Source: Synanceia verrucosa
Lineage: Eukaryota; Chordata; Actinopteri; Perciformes; Synanceiidae
Length of the DNA: 64,000 nt
Direction: 5' to 3'
Assembly (NCBI GenBank): GCA_029721515.1
Contig: CM056559.1
Coordinates: 3,969,001-4,033,000, forward strand
Every line of letters starts with the position of its first letter. Position 1 is the first letter of the stretch. Positions 11,212 to 22,952 of the stretch are shown piece by piece. The position numbers and the translations under genes were made by a program. Under the pieces are notes generated by a model, which saw nothing but the letters and a program-made list of their open reading frames with translations, ran no database searches and had not been told where the DNA came from.

Positions 11212-13650
11212 GTCAGTACATTAGTGCAAGAATACACATTTACCACTATGAGGAATATTATCCGCTTAGAAATTCAGATTTTCAGTGCTGGTTTGAGGAG
11301 GTTTTTTCGCTTGATGATAAAATGCAGTGCAGTATTTATGTGGTACTGTGTTAATTTCAGTCTCCTCCGCCTTTCCCACCCTAAATGCTTCCTCACATCC
11401 TGCCTGTTACACACACAAAAATGTCTTTGTAGAGTGCTCTAGGTCCAACTGTAAGTCCAGGAGGGTACTTTAAGATGATGTGAGTCCCCGCTGAGAGTGC
11501 TGAGCAAAGACAGTTTTTATTTCTCTCTCATACTTCTGTCACACTGATTCTGCAAGGGTGTGTGAAGAGAACTCCCTTCTGACCGTGCTGGGAAACATTG
11601 AATGTCTCACCATAATACCTCTTTATCAAGGACATGCTGACATTTTCTCAAGCTTGAAGTACTGTTGCTGTCCTTTTAGAGAGGGGCCTTTACATATGGA
11701 GCCTTCAGCAATTACTTTAATAGTGTGTACCACCCTGACCCATGCTGCATTTCAACCCTCTAGAGTAGCCACAGCATAACCCAGTGGGCTTTTACCTGAC
11801 GTGAATCAAAGTGACACGGCTCACGACATACCCAACCTCTGCCTACAATAGTTTGAGGAGAAAGAGAGCTATTAGCCTTTCTTTCAGAGTTTATGTGTGG
11901 GCAGGCGTAATGCGTGGCCTTGGGCTGTGCAGCTGCTGCCTGTGAGCGATACCTGCCCCATCCTCGCTGCTGGGCTCAGGTTTACTGCTGACTCCCAGGG
12001 TTAGAGGAGATCCTCCCTTCAACCTTGAGACACACACAGACAATAGAGTGGCTTGGCTGCTTCTAATCTGTGGCTGTCATACAGAAAACACAGTCTATCC
12101 ACACTCTGAATCCACTGCAGTAATATGAGTCATGTGAAAGTGAGAGAGACTTCAGCTAAGCTTTTGTTTGTGGTCGATAACTGTTGCTTCTACTTCTGTG
12201 GTTCATATTGTTTTCAACATCCTTTCAAAGATCAATATGACATTTTAAACGATTTATTGATTGTATTTTAAGGCTGATAACACACTAACACTTCTATGTT
12301 GTCGTTGTTGCTATGGAGAGAAATGATGTGTAATCTGAGATTTCTTCATTCGTAAACAATACCTATGTTTTTTTACATGAAAGTAACTTACAAACAGGTT
12401 AAGTTTCAGAAAGAAAATGTTGACACATAACAGTAACTTTGAAGACTTTTTATGAGTGACAGTAATGGTCTGCGGCCAGGCAGCAGAGAAGACCGAGCAG
12501 GCTGAGGTTACCCTCTGACTTTCTGTGATTCTATATGTTGATGTTTACTCACATAAACTCACAAAGCCCTTCAGGGGCACAGTAGGCAGACTTCTCCCCT
12601 CTCGTGCACCCGAACCACAAGAGGCCACAGTCTTTGTTGGAACTGGTTACTAAGAATGTTTTGAAAGGAGTATAATTGCAACCACATGAAGCAACAATCT
12701 GCACTCTGGGTGAAATAGGCTGAATTGGGACTTGGGTATGTGTGCCTCTGTGTGCTACTGCCTATGTTAGTGTTGTCTCTAATGTATATTTAAATTTGGA
12801 AACTTTCCACACAGTTTTTCTTCTTATTTTCCTGCCATTGAGTGCAGTCATGCAAACCTCATGGTGCTCATGCGTTGACATTTTATAATACAAATGTTAT
12901 CATGTGGAAATCCTTCCAAGTGTTAGTCTGCCCCTGCCATCCAACTGCTCATACCTTTAGGTTTGTTTGAGCATCAGAAGGAGATCAAATGTGATATCAA
13001 GGTATTTCGAGGGCATTTGCTGGCACAGGTATAGTATAGTAACTAAAATTATGAAAGTGGTGTCTTTCTTCTTAGACTACAAAGATTTCTACAATGCATA
13101 TATTAAAGGCAGTGCTTTAGATGACTACCAGCATGGTGCATTGTTGCATCAACTGCAGGACTGCATTTTTCACTTCTACAAAGAGGCAAGCAAACAAAGT
13201 TCACTTATAAAAGATACCCACAGACCACGGACAGAGTCTAAATCTGCCTGAAGTAGATTCATGTTTTGCACAAGGGCCCCTTCCATGGCAAAGTGTGAGT
13301 AATTGAGCTGTAGGGGTGATGATGTGAGTGTTCGAGATAGCAACAGATATCTCCCCAGTGTGTGACCCCTGCCCAGCAGGCCTCTGACAGTCTGAGCCAG
13401 GATTTGAACCAGCAGCTGGCTCAACACTTACTTTCCCCCAGTTGGGGTCCGGGGATGTCTGCAGGGATCAAAGACGAGGGGCCAGCGAGTAGCGTGTGAA
13501 TACAGGCTAAAATACTTTTTGGAGGATTTGTGCTCTTCAACAGGAACTATGTGGTGATGAAGCCTGTAAATTATGTTCCAGGAACTAATTCCAGACTGTC
13601 TTGATGCACAATATATCAATGATTTTATTTCTTTTTTTCTATCCCAACAG
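11212..13650 (+). other. robo1: robo1 intron
   Basis: A 2.4-kb intron upstream of the 27-nt microexon. A pyrimidine tract precedes the acceptor AG at 13649-13650. I recognise nothing else in it. Confidence 0.55.
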
Positions 13651-13677
13651 TGCCATCCTTTACTTTCACACCAACAG
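13651..13677 (+). CDS. robo1: robo1 27-nt microexon (VPSFTFTPT)
   Basis: The 27 bases TG CCA TCC ... ACA G join G from the previous exon and TG of the next to read VPSFTFTPTV. This matches the juxtamembrane wording of vertebrate ROBO1. It is flanked by a pyrimidine tract ending CCAACAG and by the donor GTAAGC at 13678. Because 27 is a multiple of three, skipping would keep the frame, so it is a candidate alternatively spliced segment. Confidence 0.9.
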
Positions 13678-15333
13678 GTAAGCACTTTATTTTCTACATC
13701 ATATACTTTAAGGAAATGTCTGTCTTTATTTGTACACTGAAACTGCATTTTTACTGCATTTGGGGAAATTTTCTAATGGCCTTCATAGATAAGAGCCATT
13801 GACTGTAGAGAAGTGTTCCAATAAGACGAGTCAAACCAGATCTGCCTGCTAGAGATAAATGCTCCACCAAATGTTTGAGTCGAGTCAGAGTGAGAAGCAG
13901 GCCACACTACTGAGAGGCCTTAAAACTAGTGGTAACTTGATCAAAGGACTGCTGGCAACCTCAGATGGGATTTAAGAGAATGACACACCAAGCACTCCAC
14001 CACACCAATTAGATGGGCAAGCATCAGTGGAGCTAAGGAGGTCATCTGTAAATTTAAGTGACACAGTGTAAAACCAACGATAAAAGAAAAGCTCTCTATC
14101 TTCCTCTCTCATATTCGTCTTTTCTTTCACTCATGGACTTTCATATGTTGGAAGTTCTTTGTTCCCCAGAGATGTGTCTGAGGCACTGACAGTGCTTAGG
14201 TCTGTGGTGAATGTGAACCAACGAATGGATGAGAGGAAGTAAAAGTGATGAAGGAGCGTGAGAGAAACAACACTACAGTTCTGTTTCATCCCTGCTGACC
14301 ACCAGAAGGCGGTGCTGAAAACACTGAATGCAATGCGCAGTTCGAGTATACATACCAGCAATGTCACTTGTGACCAATGGGTGACCCGAGAAAGGCAATA
14401 AGTTCCAGTGTCACCAGAGGTTCGGTTCCTCCAGAATCTTCTCACGTGAACATGAGGATTCTGAGTGACCGATTTGGGATTCATAGAACCGTAGTTACAT
14501 TCGTAACTATCGTTTGTGTTTGTGGTCACGCTGATCCTGTCTGTGCAGAGGTCTGTAGAAACAGTAGCAGCCTGCTTTCTGTCTGCCTCCAGGCTTTCAG
14601 TCAGGCAGAAGAATTTAGCAGTTTGTTTCATGATCTGCTCTTAATCTTGCAGGTGAAACACACCTTGATTGTGTGGTTTCATTTTGGTCTCTTTAAGAAG
14701 GAAAATCCCTGCTCTGGTACCCAGTGTATATCTAGGACGTTCCAGGGCCTTATGCTGATTTTAATCTAGACTTAGTTTGTGATACTTTGTTTGCATCAGA
14801 AAAAGCTAATCTAAGAGCCCCTCTGACTTGATGTGGAGGCCAAATCCACACTTCCTGTTTTGAAAAAGAGACAGGGAATTGACAAAGCTAAGGCCCTACC
14901 TCCTCCTTCTACCAACTCCTCTCAGGGAAGATTGTAATTAAAGTTGGACGTTTATCTCTCCTTCACACACCGGCGGCTTAGAGCTCCTTGAAAGAGTCCA
15001 ACTTTCAGTGCGCTGAGCTTCAAACATGCTGAACCTGAGCCAGACAACCAAAGAGCTCTGCATCTCTGTTCTTCATAAGCCTCTTACATACCCTCCTCTT
15101 GCTCCTGTGTGTTTGTGTGACTCAGCCGAAATTATGCCGCACACATTGGTTTACGTACTCACTTGAATGGATACAATAATATGCACACCCATGAGAAGTG
15201 GCATTCTCATCATCGGTCACAAGACAATTCAAAATCAAATCAATAACTTGACCCTGTATGACAGTGGAAAGGCCGTTGATGTGATGGCTGTAGTAGTGGT
15301 GAAATAATTTTGGATTATTTTCTCTCCTTACAG
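13678..15333 (+). other. robo1: robo1 intron with a repeat-derived fragment
   Basis: A 1.66-kb intron between the two shortest internal coding exons. It contains the probable retroelement terminal fragment at about 14230-14520; the rest is unremarkable. Confidence 0.55.
14230..14520. mobile_element. possible DIRS/YR retroelement terminal fragment
   Basis: This stretch differs in style from the surrounding intron: moderately GC-rich, with GACCACCAGAAGGCGGTGCT and a 3' portion ending CATAGAACCGTAGTTACATT. It ends in the inverted repeat TAGTTAC-ATTC-GTAACTA (14492-14509). I associate that GTAACTACGGTTCTATG wording with repetitive fish sequences at the ends of tyrosine-recombinase retroelements, but this is recollection and no coding part is present. 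It could instead be an unrelated SINE or MITE. Confidence 0.35.
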
Positions 15334-15376
15334 TGGCATATCAGAGAGGAGGAGAAGGTGTAAGCAGTGCTGGAAG
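15334..15376 (+). CDS. robo1: robo1 43-nt exon (VAYQRGGEGVSSAGR)
   Basis: This 43-nt exon encodes VAYQRGGEGVSSAG plus two bases of an Arg codon; Robo1 orthologues read VTYQRGGEAVSSGGR here. The acceptor CCTTACAG ends at 15333; the donor GTAAGA is at 15377. Its length is not a multiple of three, so skipping it alone would shift the frame. Confidence 0.92.
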
Positions 15377-16648
15377 GTAAGAGTTTACTTGTTTTTAAGA
15401 AGAGTGTGCATGATAATATTTCACTTTAACTCATTTTGGGAAATTGAATGGAAATTAGAATTTGTTAACAAGTACAGTAGCCTAAGCAGTAGTAGTAGGG
15501 TTGGGCAAGTGTACTTTTTTCTAACAAACACTAGGGGGAGTGCTGTGACTTTCTTAAACAGCAGAGGAGGGGTAGGGAGGTGCAACAAATATGTTATGAT
15601 AACAGGAACAAAGGCCCATGTTGTCTGCCAGCATCCTCATCCTTTATGGTGAAGAGCCTCATTCAACCACAAGGCTGTGCCATAGCATCAGCCTAAAACA
15701 GTCATGCAGGAAGGGCACACCTCTTCATGTTGTGGAACGGTGCATTGTGCATGCTTCCTACCAACATCTATGGCATTTGACCATAAGTGAATATTTGTGT
15801 GTTTTTAATGTGTGAATGAATATTTAGCCTGCAGCCATCAGCAGTAAATATGCGTTCATTATATTATCCAGTTCTATGATTGAATCCCATATGCAGCATG
15901 GCTGTGTCAGCTCCGCACAAAGACAATGGCCATTCAATATCAACATACAACTGCTGGGGTGATTGAGGAGCTATTGTGAGCTTGTGTTTGACTGTACAAG
16001 ACAAATGTGTTCATTACCCAAAATGAATCCCAAGAAATGAGTCATTTGAGAGGGAATGAGGAGACGTAATTCAATGCTAAATCAGTGTTGGGATATGCAA
16101 ACTGGGAGTTGTACGGTGGAGATTTGAATACTGAAACAGTATACAGCTCCGCTTGAGTGGTCTGCATTCTCTTTGTATGCTTGATTGATCCATTTCATGA
16201 GCAATAGGAGGCCATTTATTCTCAGCTCATTCAACATCCAGCAGTTGGCCTGAGGGCAGGTTGTGTAGTTTTATCCTGTTGAACAAGAGATCCTGTATTG
16301 TGTTGGGATTGAAGCTGAGGAAAAGGGAGCAAGACATGGAAACAATGGAGATGAGTGGCCGGATGATGATGTGAAGTACTGGTCCTCATGGTTGTCTCGT
16401 CTGGTGCTCAAATTCCACTCCTTTCCTCCTGTAAAGCTAAATAAATGCTAGAGATGTTGTGTGACATCATGGTATGTACTCAGGGGGTATTTGTGGTTTG
16501 CTGGCTGTTCAGGACGCTCAATTCGCAACATTAGGAGTGAATTTTATCTGGCTGTCTAATCCAGGCAGTTCGCAAATGCTCATAAGGGCTCAGTGTCATT
16601 GGCCGTGGGCAAGTAAAGCACACACAGTCTATTTAGCTGGGCTTTTTT

Positions 16649-16686
<38 letters not shown>

Positions 16687-16861
16687 CCAAACGGCAAAAA
16701 ACACTTAAGCCAGATTTTTCCCATTCTCAGCTGCTGGATAAATAAACTTCACATAATCCTTTCTTTCACATATTATGTTACTGTGGGTGTTTCAGTTCAT
16801 TCACATAAATGTCATTGTGGTGTTGGCTTTGTCTCTTACTATTGTTAATCGTTTTTTACAG
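15377..16861 (+). other. robo1: robo1 intron with GT microsatellite
   Basis: A 1.5-kb intron. The only notable element is the GT run at 16651-16685, about 180 bp upstream of the acceptor. Confidence 0.6.
16651..16685. repeat. (GT)n microsatellite
   Basis: About 17 uninterrupted GT units preceded by a T-run. It lies 175-210 bp upstream of the acceptor of the next exon; intronic GT runs near acceptors can influence splicing, but nothing here shows that it does. Confidence 0.95.
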
Positions 16862-17016
16862 GCCTGGTTTGCTGAACATTGGGGAATCTGCCACTCAGCC
16901 CTGGCTGGCGGACACATGGCCCAACTCCTGCTCCAACCACAATGACTGCAGCATCAACTGCTGCACTGCAGGCAACGGCAACAGCGACAGCAACTTGGCA
17001 ACGTACAGCCGCCCAG
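16862..17016 (+). CDS. robo1: robo1 exon: proximal cytoplasmic segment
   Basis: The exon encodes PGLLNIGESATQPWLADTWP, then NSCSNHNDCSINCCTAGNGN and SDSNLATYSRP. The pattern NHNDCSIxCCTAGNGNSDSN is a conserved Robo1 block just after the juxtamembrane region. The acceptor TTTTTTACAG ends at 16861 and the donor is GTACGT at 17017. The first G completes the Arg codon of the 43-nt exon. Confidence 0.94.
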
Positions 17017-18887
17017 GTACGTCACCCCGACGTTTCTGTATGTAAGCAACAACTAACGTAAACACTCAATGATGCAGTCCTTGACAAAATAACTGTAGAG
17101 ATAATAAATGTAGGCACTAGGGGAATCCACAGCGCAAGAGGAAGTAAATGTGATATCTGGGTTAGCTCCCAGGAGATTTGTTCTGTGTATCTCTACTTAC
17201 TGTTGGTCTCCAGAAGAAAAAAAACTGAAGAAATATTAGGATTAAGAGAGGCTGTGTGCTTGTGTGTTTGATTTATCTGAGGTTAAAGTAGTAGCTGTTT
17301 TAGGCAGGAAATAAAAGGAGCTCACTGAGAGGGGCTTATGGCTCTACTCTGTTGCTAATCGAATTGCTCTGCTGATTTCCATACTGTTGTTATAGCCGGT
17401 AATGTAATTTCCCCTAAGTGCTCAGTTATTTAAGAAATGTGCAGCGGGCGAAGAGGTCAAGGCTGGACTGCAGACGCTGGCCAAAAGCAAAGGAGGAGAG
17501 GAAGATAGAAGGAGAAAGGTGCACCTGGAAGAGCAGATGGAAAGGGGAAGAGAGGAGTGATGATTAATAAGTTCATGCTAAAACATATATGGAAATGTAT
17601 GAGCGGAGGTAGAGAGCATAAATGTAGGTGGAGAGGAAAAAAAGAGTCTTACAAAACACCACCATGTGGCCTTTTGGTTTATTCAGCACTAGTGCATTTG
17701 TCAACAAAGCATAAATATACACTACTTCTCTACAATATACATTACTGTATGCACACAATGATCTGGTCAGAGAACAGAGTCAAACTTGCAGTCAGCTTGG
17801 ATGACACAGGACTTCGTTATTCATTTTCAACAGTGAAGTTTTAAACAACCCTATCCTTGGAAACTTGGCCCTCAGTGAAATGTTTTATGTTCTAAATTAT
17901 GCACTTTGGGACTATGCCTTTAAGGGCAGCCTATAATTTATATCCAGCTGTTTGGTCTAATATTCATACAGCCATTCAAACCTTTTCCAATGAGGATTAA
18001 TAATTCATTCTGTGGACTTTATTTCCATCACGTTTAGCTTTTTCTTTGTGCTAATCACCTGTCTGAGGCTGGCGTTGTTCAACCCTACCTGAACGTGGTG
18101 TGAGATGTTTAACAGGAAATAACAGGCTAAAGGCAGCCCTCACTCTCCGCATGACGCCCCGCTGTATGACACTAAGGAGCTTGCCAGACGCATGCTTTGT
18201 GTGTGTGCCAAACCTAAACTCTGTGAACATTAACAGGATCACTGACTAGGTGACAGAGCAAAGAAATAGGAGTTAATGTCCCTTTATCTCAGCCATAGGG
18301 GCGCCTTCACACGTCAACCTTTGAAGTGTCGAGCTGTTCCCTGCTGCTGAAATATGAGGCGCGTGGCACGGGCGGCGTGCACCTATGGCCGTCCTTGGTA
18401 TTTACCGCAAGGCTGGCTCTCAGATCTGCTGAAGGATTTGAATATTTTATGAGCCAGGGAAAATTGGATCTGTCAGTGGAGCTGTGCTTTTACTGCGCGC
18501 CTCGTTCCAGGTCTTTGATACAGACATGTCTTTCTGTCCCTCTCAATGAGCAAAGATGCTCCCACCGTCAGATGGAAAAGAACAGCGATGACACCCACAC
18601 TGAGTCATGGAAGAGACTGAGAGGAGGCTGATACCACCTGTGTCACTCACCTAAAGTAGATCATCATTCGGCAACAAAACTGAGGCATTAAGTGGAAATA
18701 GGAATGTCTCTTTCAAAAGCTTAAAAATATTATGTGATGTCTTTCTCTTTCCTCAAATAAATGCTTTAATCTCAACAGTAGCTCAGGTTTGTCCTGCTGT
18801 CTTGATGTTTTTACCACACTGGCATACTGCTCCGAAGCTGATCAGCAGTAGACAAGACTGACTAAATATCCTCCTCGTATTCTCCAG
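17017..18887 (+). other. robo1: robo1 intron
   Basis: A 1.87-kb intron before the CC0/CC1 exon. I see no gene, RNA or recognisable repeat. Confidence 0.55.
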
Positions 18888-19274
18888 CCGACTGCATCGC
18901 CAATTATAACAACCAGATGGAAAACAAGCAGACCAACCTCATGGTGCCAGAGTCAGGAGTCTATGGAGACGTAGACTTGTCCAACAAGATCAATGAAATG
19001 AAGACCTTTAACAGTCCAAACCTGAAAGATGGCCGCTTTATGGGTCCAGGGGGCCAGCCAACGCCATACGCCACCACCCAGCTAATCCAGTCCTCCATCA
19101 TGGGCAACAACGTTAACTCAGACAGAGGAACAGGAGGGAGTGGAGGAGGACTTCTAGGTGGAGGGGAGCTGAATGAAAAACACTGCTGGAAGCCCACTTC
19201 AGTCCAGCAGCAGAAACAGGAAATGGGCTCCCAGCTGCAATACAACATCATGGAACAAAACAAGCTGAACAAGG
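18888..19274 (+). CDS. robo1: robo1 exon: CC0 and CC1 motifs
   Basis: This 387-nt exon encodes ADCIANYNNQMENKQTNLM, the CC0-like segment VYGDVDLSNKINEMKTF, FNSPNLKDGRF, and the CC1 segment PTPYATTQLIQ, ending EQNKLNK. In Robo proteins the CC0 and CC1 tyrosines are known Abl phosphorylation targets, and CC1 also mediates association with DCC. A Gly/Ser-rich insert (GTGGSGGGLLGGGEL) follows CC1 and appears longer than in mammals. The acceptor TCTCCAG ends at 18887; the donor is GTGAGT at 19275. Confidence 0.95.
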
Positions 19275-19989
19275 GTGAGTGTGGACTGCTCAGCAGCCAT
19301 GGTTAAAGCGGTCATCTCTGAGCCGTGGTCTTCATCCACTTGATTTCCCCCTCTGTTCTCTCCTCTCCTGGCTCTTTCAGCCTCACTTTGGAAGCCTGTA
19401 GACGAGTTTCATGCTCATATTTTCATTGGTTCTGCCTCTCTTCTTTTCAGTCATCACACATGTCATCACTTTTTCTTTCTTCCTGTCTGTATGGCATTCA
19501 TGTAACCCCTCATCACACTGTGCAATCATGTCCAATCTTTGCTGCTGAATGTGGGTCAGACCTGACTAGCTGTTCCTGGGTTGTGTTTTTGTGATGAAGG
19601 CAGGTGTGAGTGTTTATCTTTGGTGTCCAGTTTCTAAAGAAAAGACAAAGATAACTCTTGGATCTTTAACTGCTTTGAATGAAGCTATCATCACCTTGTC
19701 AAGCTTTCAGAGGGGAAGCACATCTGGTGTGATAGTTTTGAGACTTCTGTGCAGATGTTGCATGTGTTCACATACTCACCTGAGAAGTCTAACGCACATG
19801 AACTGCATGCTTCTTATTGTGTATACACTGTGCTCATTGTAATGTCATTTCATGGTATACGTCAGTTCACATTTTTTATTGTGAAGTGCTTTTCATTTCC
19901 TCGTTCATTACAAAGTGGATGCATGCTTAAACATTTTTGATGTCTGCCTGAGGCCACACTAACCATACACTCCATTCTCCCACCATCAG
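19275..19989 (+). other. robo1: robo1 intron
   Basis: A 715-bp intron, T-rich near both ends, with no recognisable content. Confidence 0.55.
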
Positions 19990-20106
19990 ACCGCTACAGA
20001 GGAGGTGATAGCCCAATGCCAGCCACCATCCCCTACAACCAGACCCACGACAGCCACACTGGAGGCTCCTACAACAGCTCAGATCGAGGCAGCAGTAGTA
20101 CCTCCG
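19990..20106 (+). CDS. robo1: robo1 exon: cytoplasmic linker between CC1 and CC2
   Basis: The exon encodes DRYRGGDSPMPATIPYNQTH, DSHTGGSYNSSDRGSSSTS and the first base of a glycine codon. The TIPYNQ and GGSYNSSDRGSS blocks match Robo1 orthologues. The acceptor CACCATCAG ends at 19989; the donor is GTAAGA at 20107. Confidence 0.94.
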
Positions 20107-20140
20107 GTAAGAAGTTTATGACATACAATAATATGACATT

Positions 20141-20562
20141 TTAACTTATGGAGTGCCAGTTGTTTTATAAAACGACTGGCCCATTTTGAGTCATATTTTA
20201 AGACCTACAGAATATTTTGTACTATGTCTCTGAAAACACTGAATAGCTCAAATGAAAGAAGAGACTGTTGTTTTTACCTTGTTCCATTCTTGTTTTATCA
20301 GAGATAGAGTAGAGGCCACTTTCACCAAAAATGCCACTTTTTTGTCCAGAATCTCTAATCTTGATCATCTCCACTTCATGCTTTGATCTCTGTGGTGTAT
20401 ACCATCTCTTTATGCTCTGACTACATCTCCCAGATGCCCCAACATTACTCTCAGGGTGTGGGAGGCGGCGATTAGCTGAAAAAACACTTTGACGTATTTA
20501 TACATCAATGGCACTCAAGATTTTAAGTGATGTCAAAATATGTCAATGGCACTCAGTGAGTG
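20141..20562. mobile_element. MITE-like element, copy 2
   Basis: It starts TTAACTTATGGAGTGCCAGT and shares long blocks, in the same orientation, with the element at 7301-7772, including TAGCTCAAATGAAAGAAGAG, a TTGTTTTATCAGAG block and TACATCTCCCAGA. Both carry two TGGCACTCA units at the right side. Here the right end is eroded (TGGCACTCAGTGAGTG, no terminal TTAA). It lacks the AT microsatellite of copy 1. Confidence 0.65.
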
Positions 20563-20767
20563 TGTTTTTTAATGAAATTTTTATAACATATACTATACCG
20601 TGTTAAACTCTACATTAACATGTCAACAGCACAAATCAGGAAAACCTGCAAAAAACAGCAAACAGACTTTATACAATTTTGTGAATGAAACTAAACAAAT
20701 AACTCTTCTCTTAAAGGTTGTTCTTTTTTATTTAACTGGCAAATTTTGTTATTGTATACCATATAAT

Positions 20768-20784
20768 CACACACACACACACAC
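20768..20784. repeat. short (CA)n tract
   Basis: About eight CA units in the intron upstream of the CC2 exon. Confidence 0.9.
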
Positions 20785-21715
20785 CAGCTTCATTTGAAAA
20801 TCCCACTTTCCTCAAAAGCAATAAATCACTTGGAGACGCTAATAATGCACGCTTTGAAATGATAATTTGATTAATTTCCCTGTCAGCCTATCTTGAAGAG
20901 AATTTGAAAGGGAGATGCCTTCAGAAAGTGGAAAATTGCAGAACAAAAAGAGAAGAGGAAACTGACAACAATGCCTCCACACAAAGACATGAGCACCATG
21001 CCAGGCGTTTGCTTTTGCCTTTTGTTTTCAGAGTGCAACGTCATCTAAGGGATGTTAAAAGAAAATTTGATAAAATTAGCCCTTTTTGTTTGTTTCATTT
21101 CCTGCTCTCTATTTAATTTCTCTGTTCCTCCGTTAATTGGCTTTACTTTAATTCCACTATGGAGCAGCCTAATTTCATCAGGGCCTCAATGTCTGTCTGA
21201 GGACAAGGACAAATGATAACACATTGCAGACGGCATGCAACACTGCCACCTTAATGCCATGTATCCATTCTGATATTGCGTTTGAAGTTCAAGCCATTAA
21301 GGAGAAGCCTTTAGTGCTCGCTGCACCTCACAGCTCATTGGTTCACAATTCTAATAGTTTTGTATTAATTGGACCCTTTTTTCCTACCTTTCCTCTTGGT
21401 ACTTGGTAATACTGCTGTAGGGAAACAGCTGTGTTTTATAGTATTTCCCATCATTTAATAGCTGAGAGGTATGTGTGCACACTTGCATAAAAGTGGAGGG
21501 TTGCATTAGCCTTTGCACTCTTGCATGTAAAATGATCTTTTCTTTTGTTAGCCAGTCTTGTTAATACATTTTTATCTGCTGCCAATTCCTTACTCATTAC
21601 CTTGTGATTTCATCCATATTAATAATAAATGTGTTTTTCAGAGACCGCAAATATAACTATGCGTTTGTAGGTGTCTCGCGACTGACTGTGCCTTTTTTTT
21701 TTCATTTTTGAGCAG

Positions 21716-21860
21716 GCAGTCAGGGGCAGAAGAAGGGAGTTCGTACCCCCAAACTACCCAAACAGAGCACAATGAATTGGGCCGACCTTCTGCCCCCTCC
21801 CCCTGCTAACCCACCCCCAAGTCGGAGCACAGAGGAGTACTCTCTTTCGATGGAAGAAAG
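21716..21860 (+). CDS. robo1: robo1 exon: CC2 motif
   Basis: The exon encodes GSQGQKKGVRTPKLPKQ, then MNWADLLPPPPANPPPSR and STEEYSLSMEE. LLPPPP is the CC2 motif, the Ena/VASP EVH1-binding site of Robo proteins, here also overlapping the region used by srGAP and WAVE partners in family studies. The acceptor TTTTGAGCAG ends at 21715; the donor is GTGGGA at 21861. It ends with two bases of a serine codon. Confidence 0.95.
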
Positions 21861-22143
21861 GTGGGACATGTCTGCACAGACACAAAGACACAGACAACCT
21901 GACAGGCATGCACACACTGTATTTAAATACCAGTTCAATCTTCTAGCCTTTCTGAACCTGTTTCTCAGCTTCATTGCAAGCATTCGCCCCAAGGGGCTTC
22001 TATCTATTAGTGCTAGGCTCATGTCAAACCTTGATAGAAGGTTGCCATGAATATTTAGTTTTTCTAGCATCAGTATATGAAAACATTCATGTTTTTGTGT
22101 GAGTGACAAGACGGTAACGAGGCTTGTTTTCCTCTGTTGGCAG

Positions 22144-22374
22144 CTGTGAACCAGACATGCAGTGCCCCATGCCCCCCTCTCACATGTACCTGCAGCCTGA
22201 TGAGCTGGAAGAAGAAGAGGAGATGGAGAGGGGGCCCACTCCTCCCATCCGAGGGGCAGCGTCATCCCCTGCAGCTGTATCTTACAGCCACCAGTCCACA
22301 GCCACTCTCACCCCTTCACCCCAGGAGGAGATGCAGCCGATGCTGCAGGACGCGCCTGACGGCCACGAACGCAG
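22144..22374 (+). CDS. robo1: robo1 exon: acidic and Ser/Thr-rich cytoplasmic segment
   Basis: The exon encodes CEPDMQCPMPPSHMYLQPDE, an acidic run LEEEEEMERG, PTPPIRGAASSPAAVSYSHQ, STATLTPSPQEEMQPMLQD and the linker APDGHER. GAASSPAAVSYSHQSTATLT is nearly invariant in Robo1. The upstream intron is only 283 bp (21861-22143). The acceptor is TTGGCAG ending at 22143; the donor is GTAAAC at 22375. Confidence 0.94.
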
Positions 22375-22952
22375 GTAAACCTGCATCATGAGTAGATAAA
22401 GGTGGTGTGGTCGGCCTTTGTAACAGTGTTCAGGAAATATATCTATTCTTTGAAGTCTCATGGTGAAGCTCAATCCGAAGTATTTGAAATTTAGTTTTTT
22501 AGCCCATTAACTCCATATCCTATATTGTACAGACCAGATTTCTTACCTTCAAGAGAGCCATTTGTTTCAGTTCATTTCAGTACAACATAAAAATCAACTT
22601 GCATTTGAAAGCTGTTTGAAATAAGTGATGCATCACAGTCTAAATGTATTTTTGTAATCAAGCTGTTATAGAAAATGAAGCTATCATAAATTCAGGATTA
22701 AGCTGGCAAACAGAAACCATTAAAAAAATTAAATAAGATCAGATTCACACCATGGTTGGCATTTGTTTTCTTATTGCTCAGTTTCTGGGTCTGATTTCTG
22801 GACAACATTCCTACAAATTCTCAAATATTGTGCTTAGTTGTAGGCGTGATTGGCTAAAACAGCCACATGAGCAGAACGGTCGCTTGATAATTGGCCGACT
22901 TAATCCAAAATGTGATGGATTTCTGATGCTGTGTGGTTCTCACCTGTTGTAG
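22375..22952 (+). other. robo1: robo1 intron
   Basis: A 578-bp AT-rich intron; nothing recognisable apart from the splice sites. Confidence 0.55.

Larger units (their letters stand above)
20107..21715 (+). other. robo1: robo1 intron carrying a second MITE-like copy
   Basis: A 1.6-kb intron. It contains the second TTAA-type element at 20141-20562, starting only 35 bp after the exon, and a short CA run at 20768-20784. Confidence 0.6.

Noticed and set aside
12967..13251. Possible extra exon in the intron after the transmembrane exon
   Set aside because: The translation has no Robo similarity and the flanking exons already join in frame.
14131..14631. 166-codon minus-strand open frame
   Set aside because: It overlaps the repeat-derived segment; the translation has no domain I recognise.
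21720..22265. 181-codon minus-strand open frame
   Set aside because: It is antisense to the CC2 and following robo1 exons and the intron between them; it has no recognisable domain.
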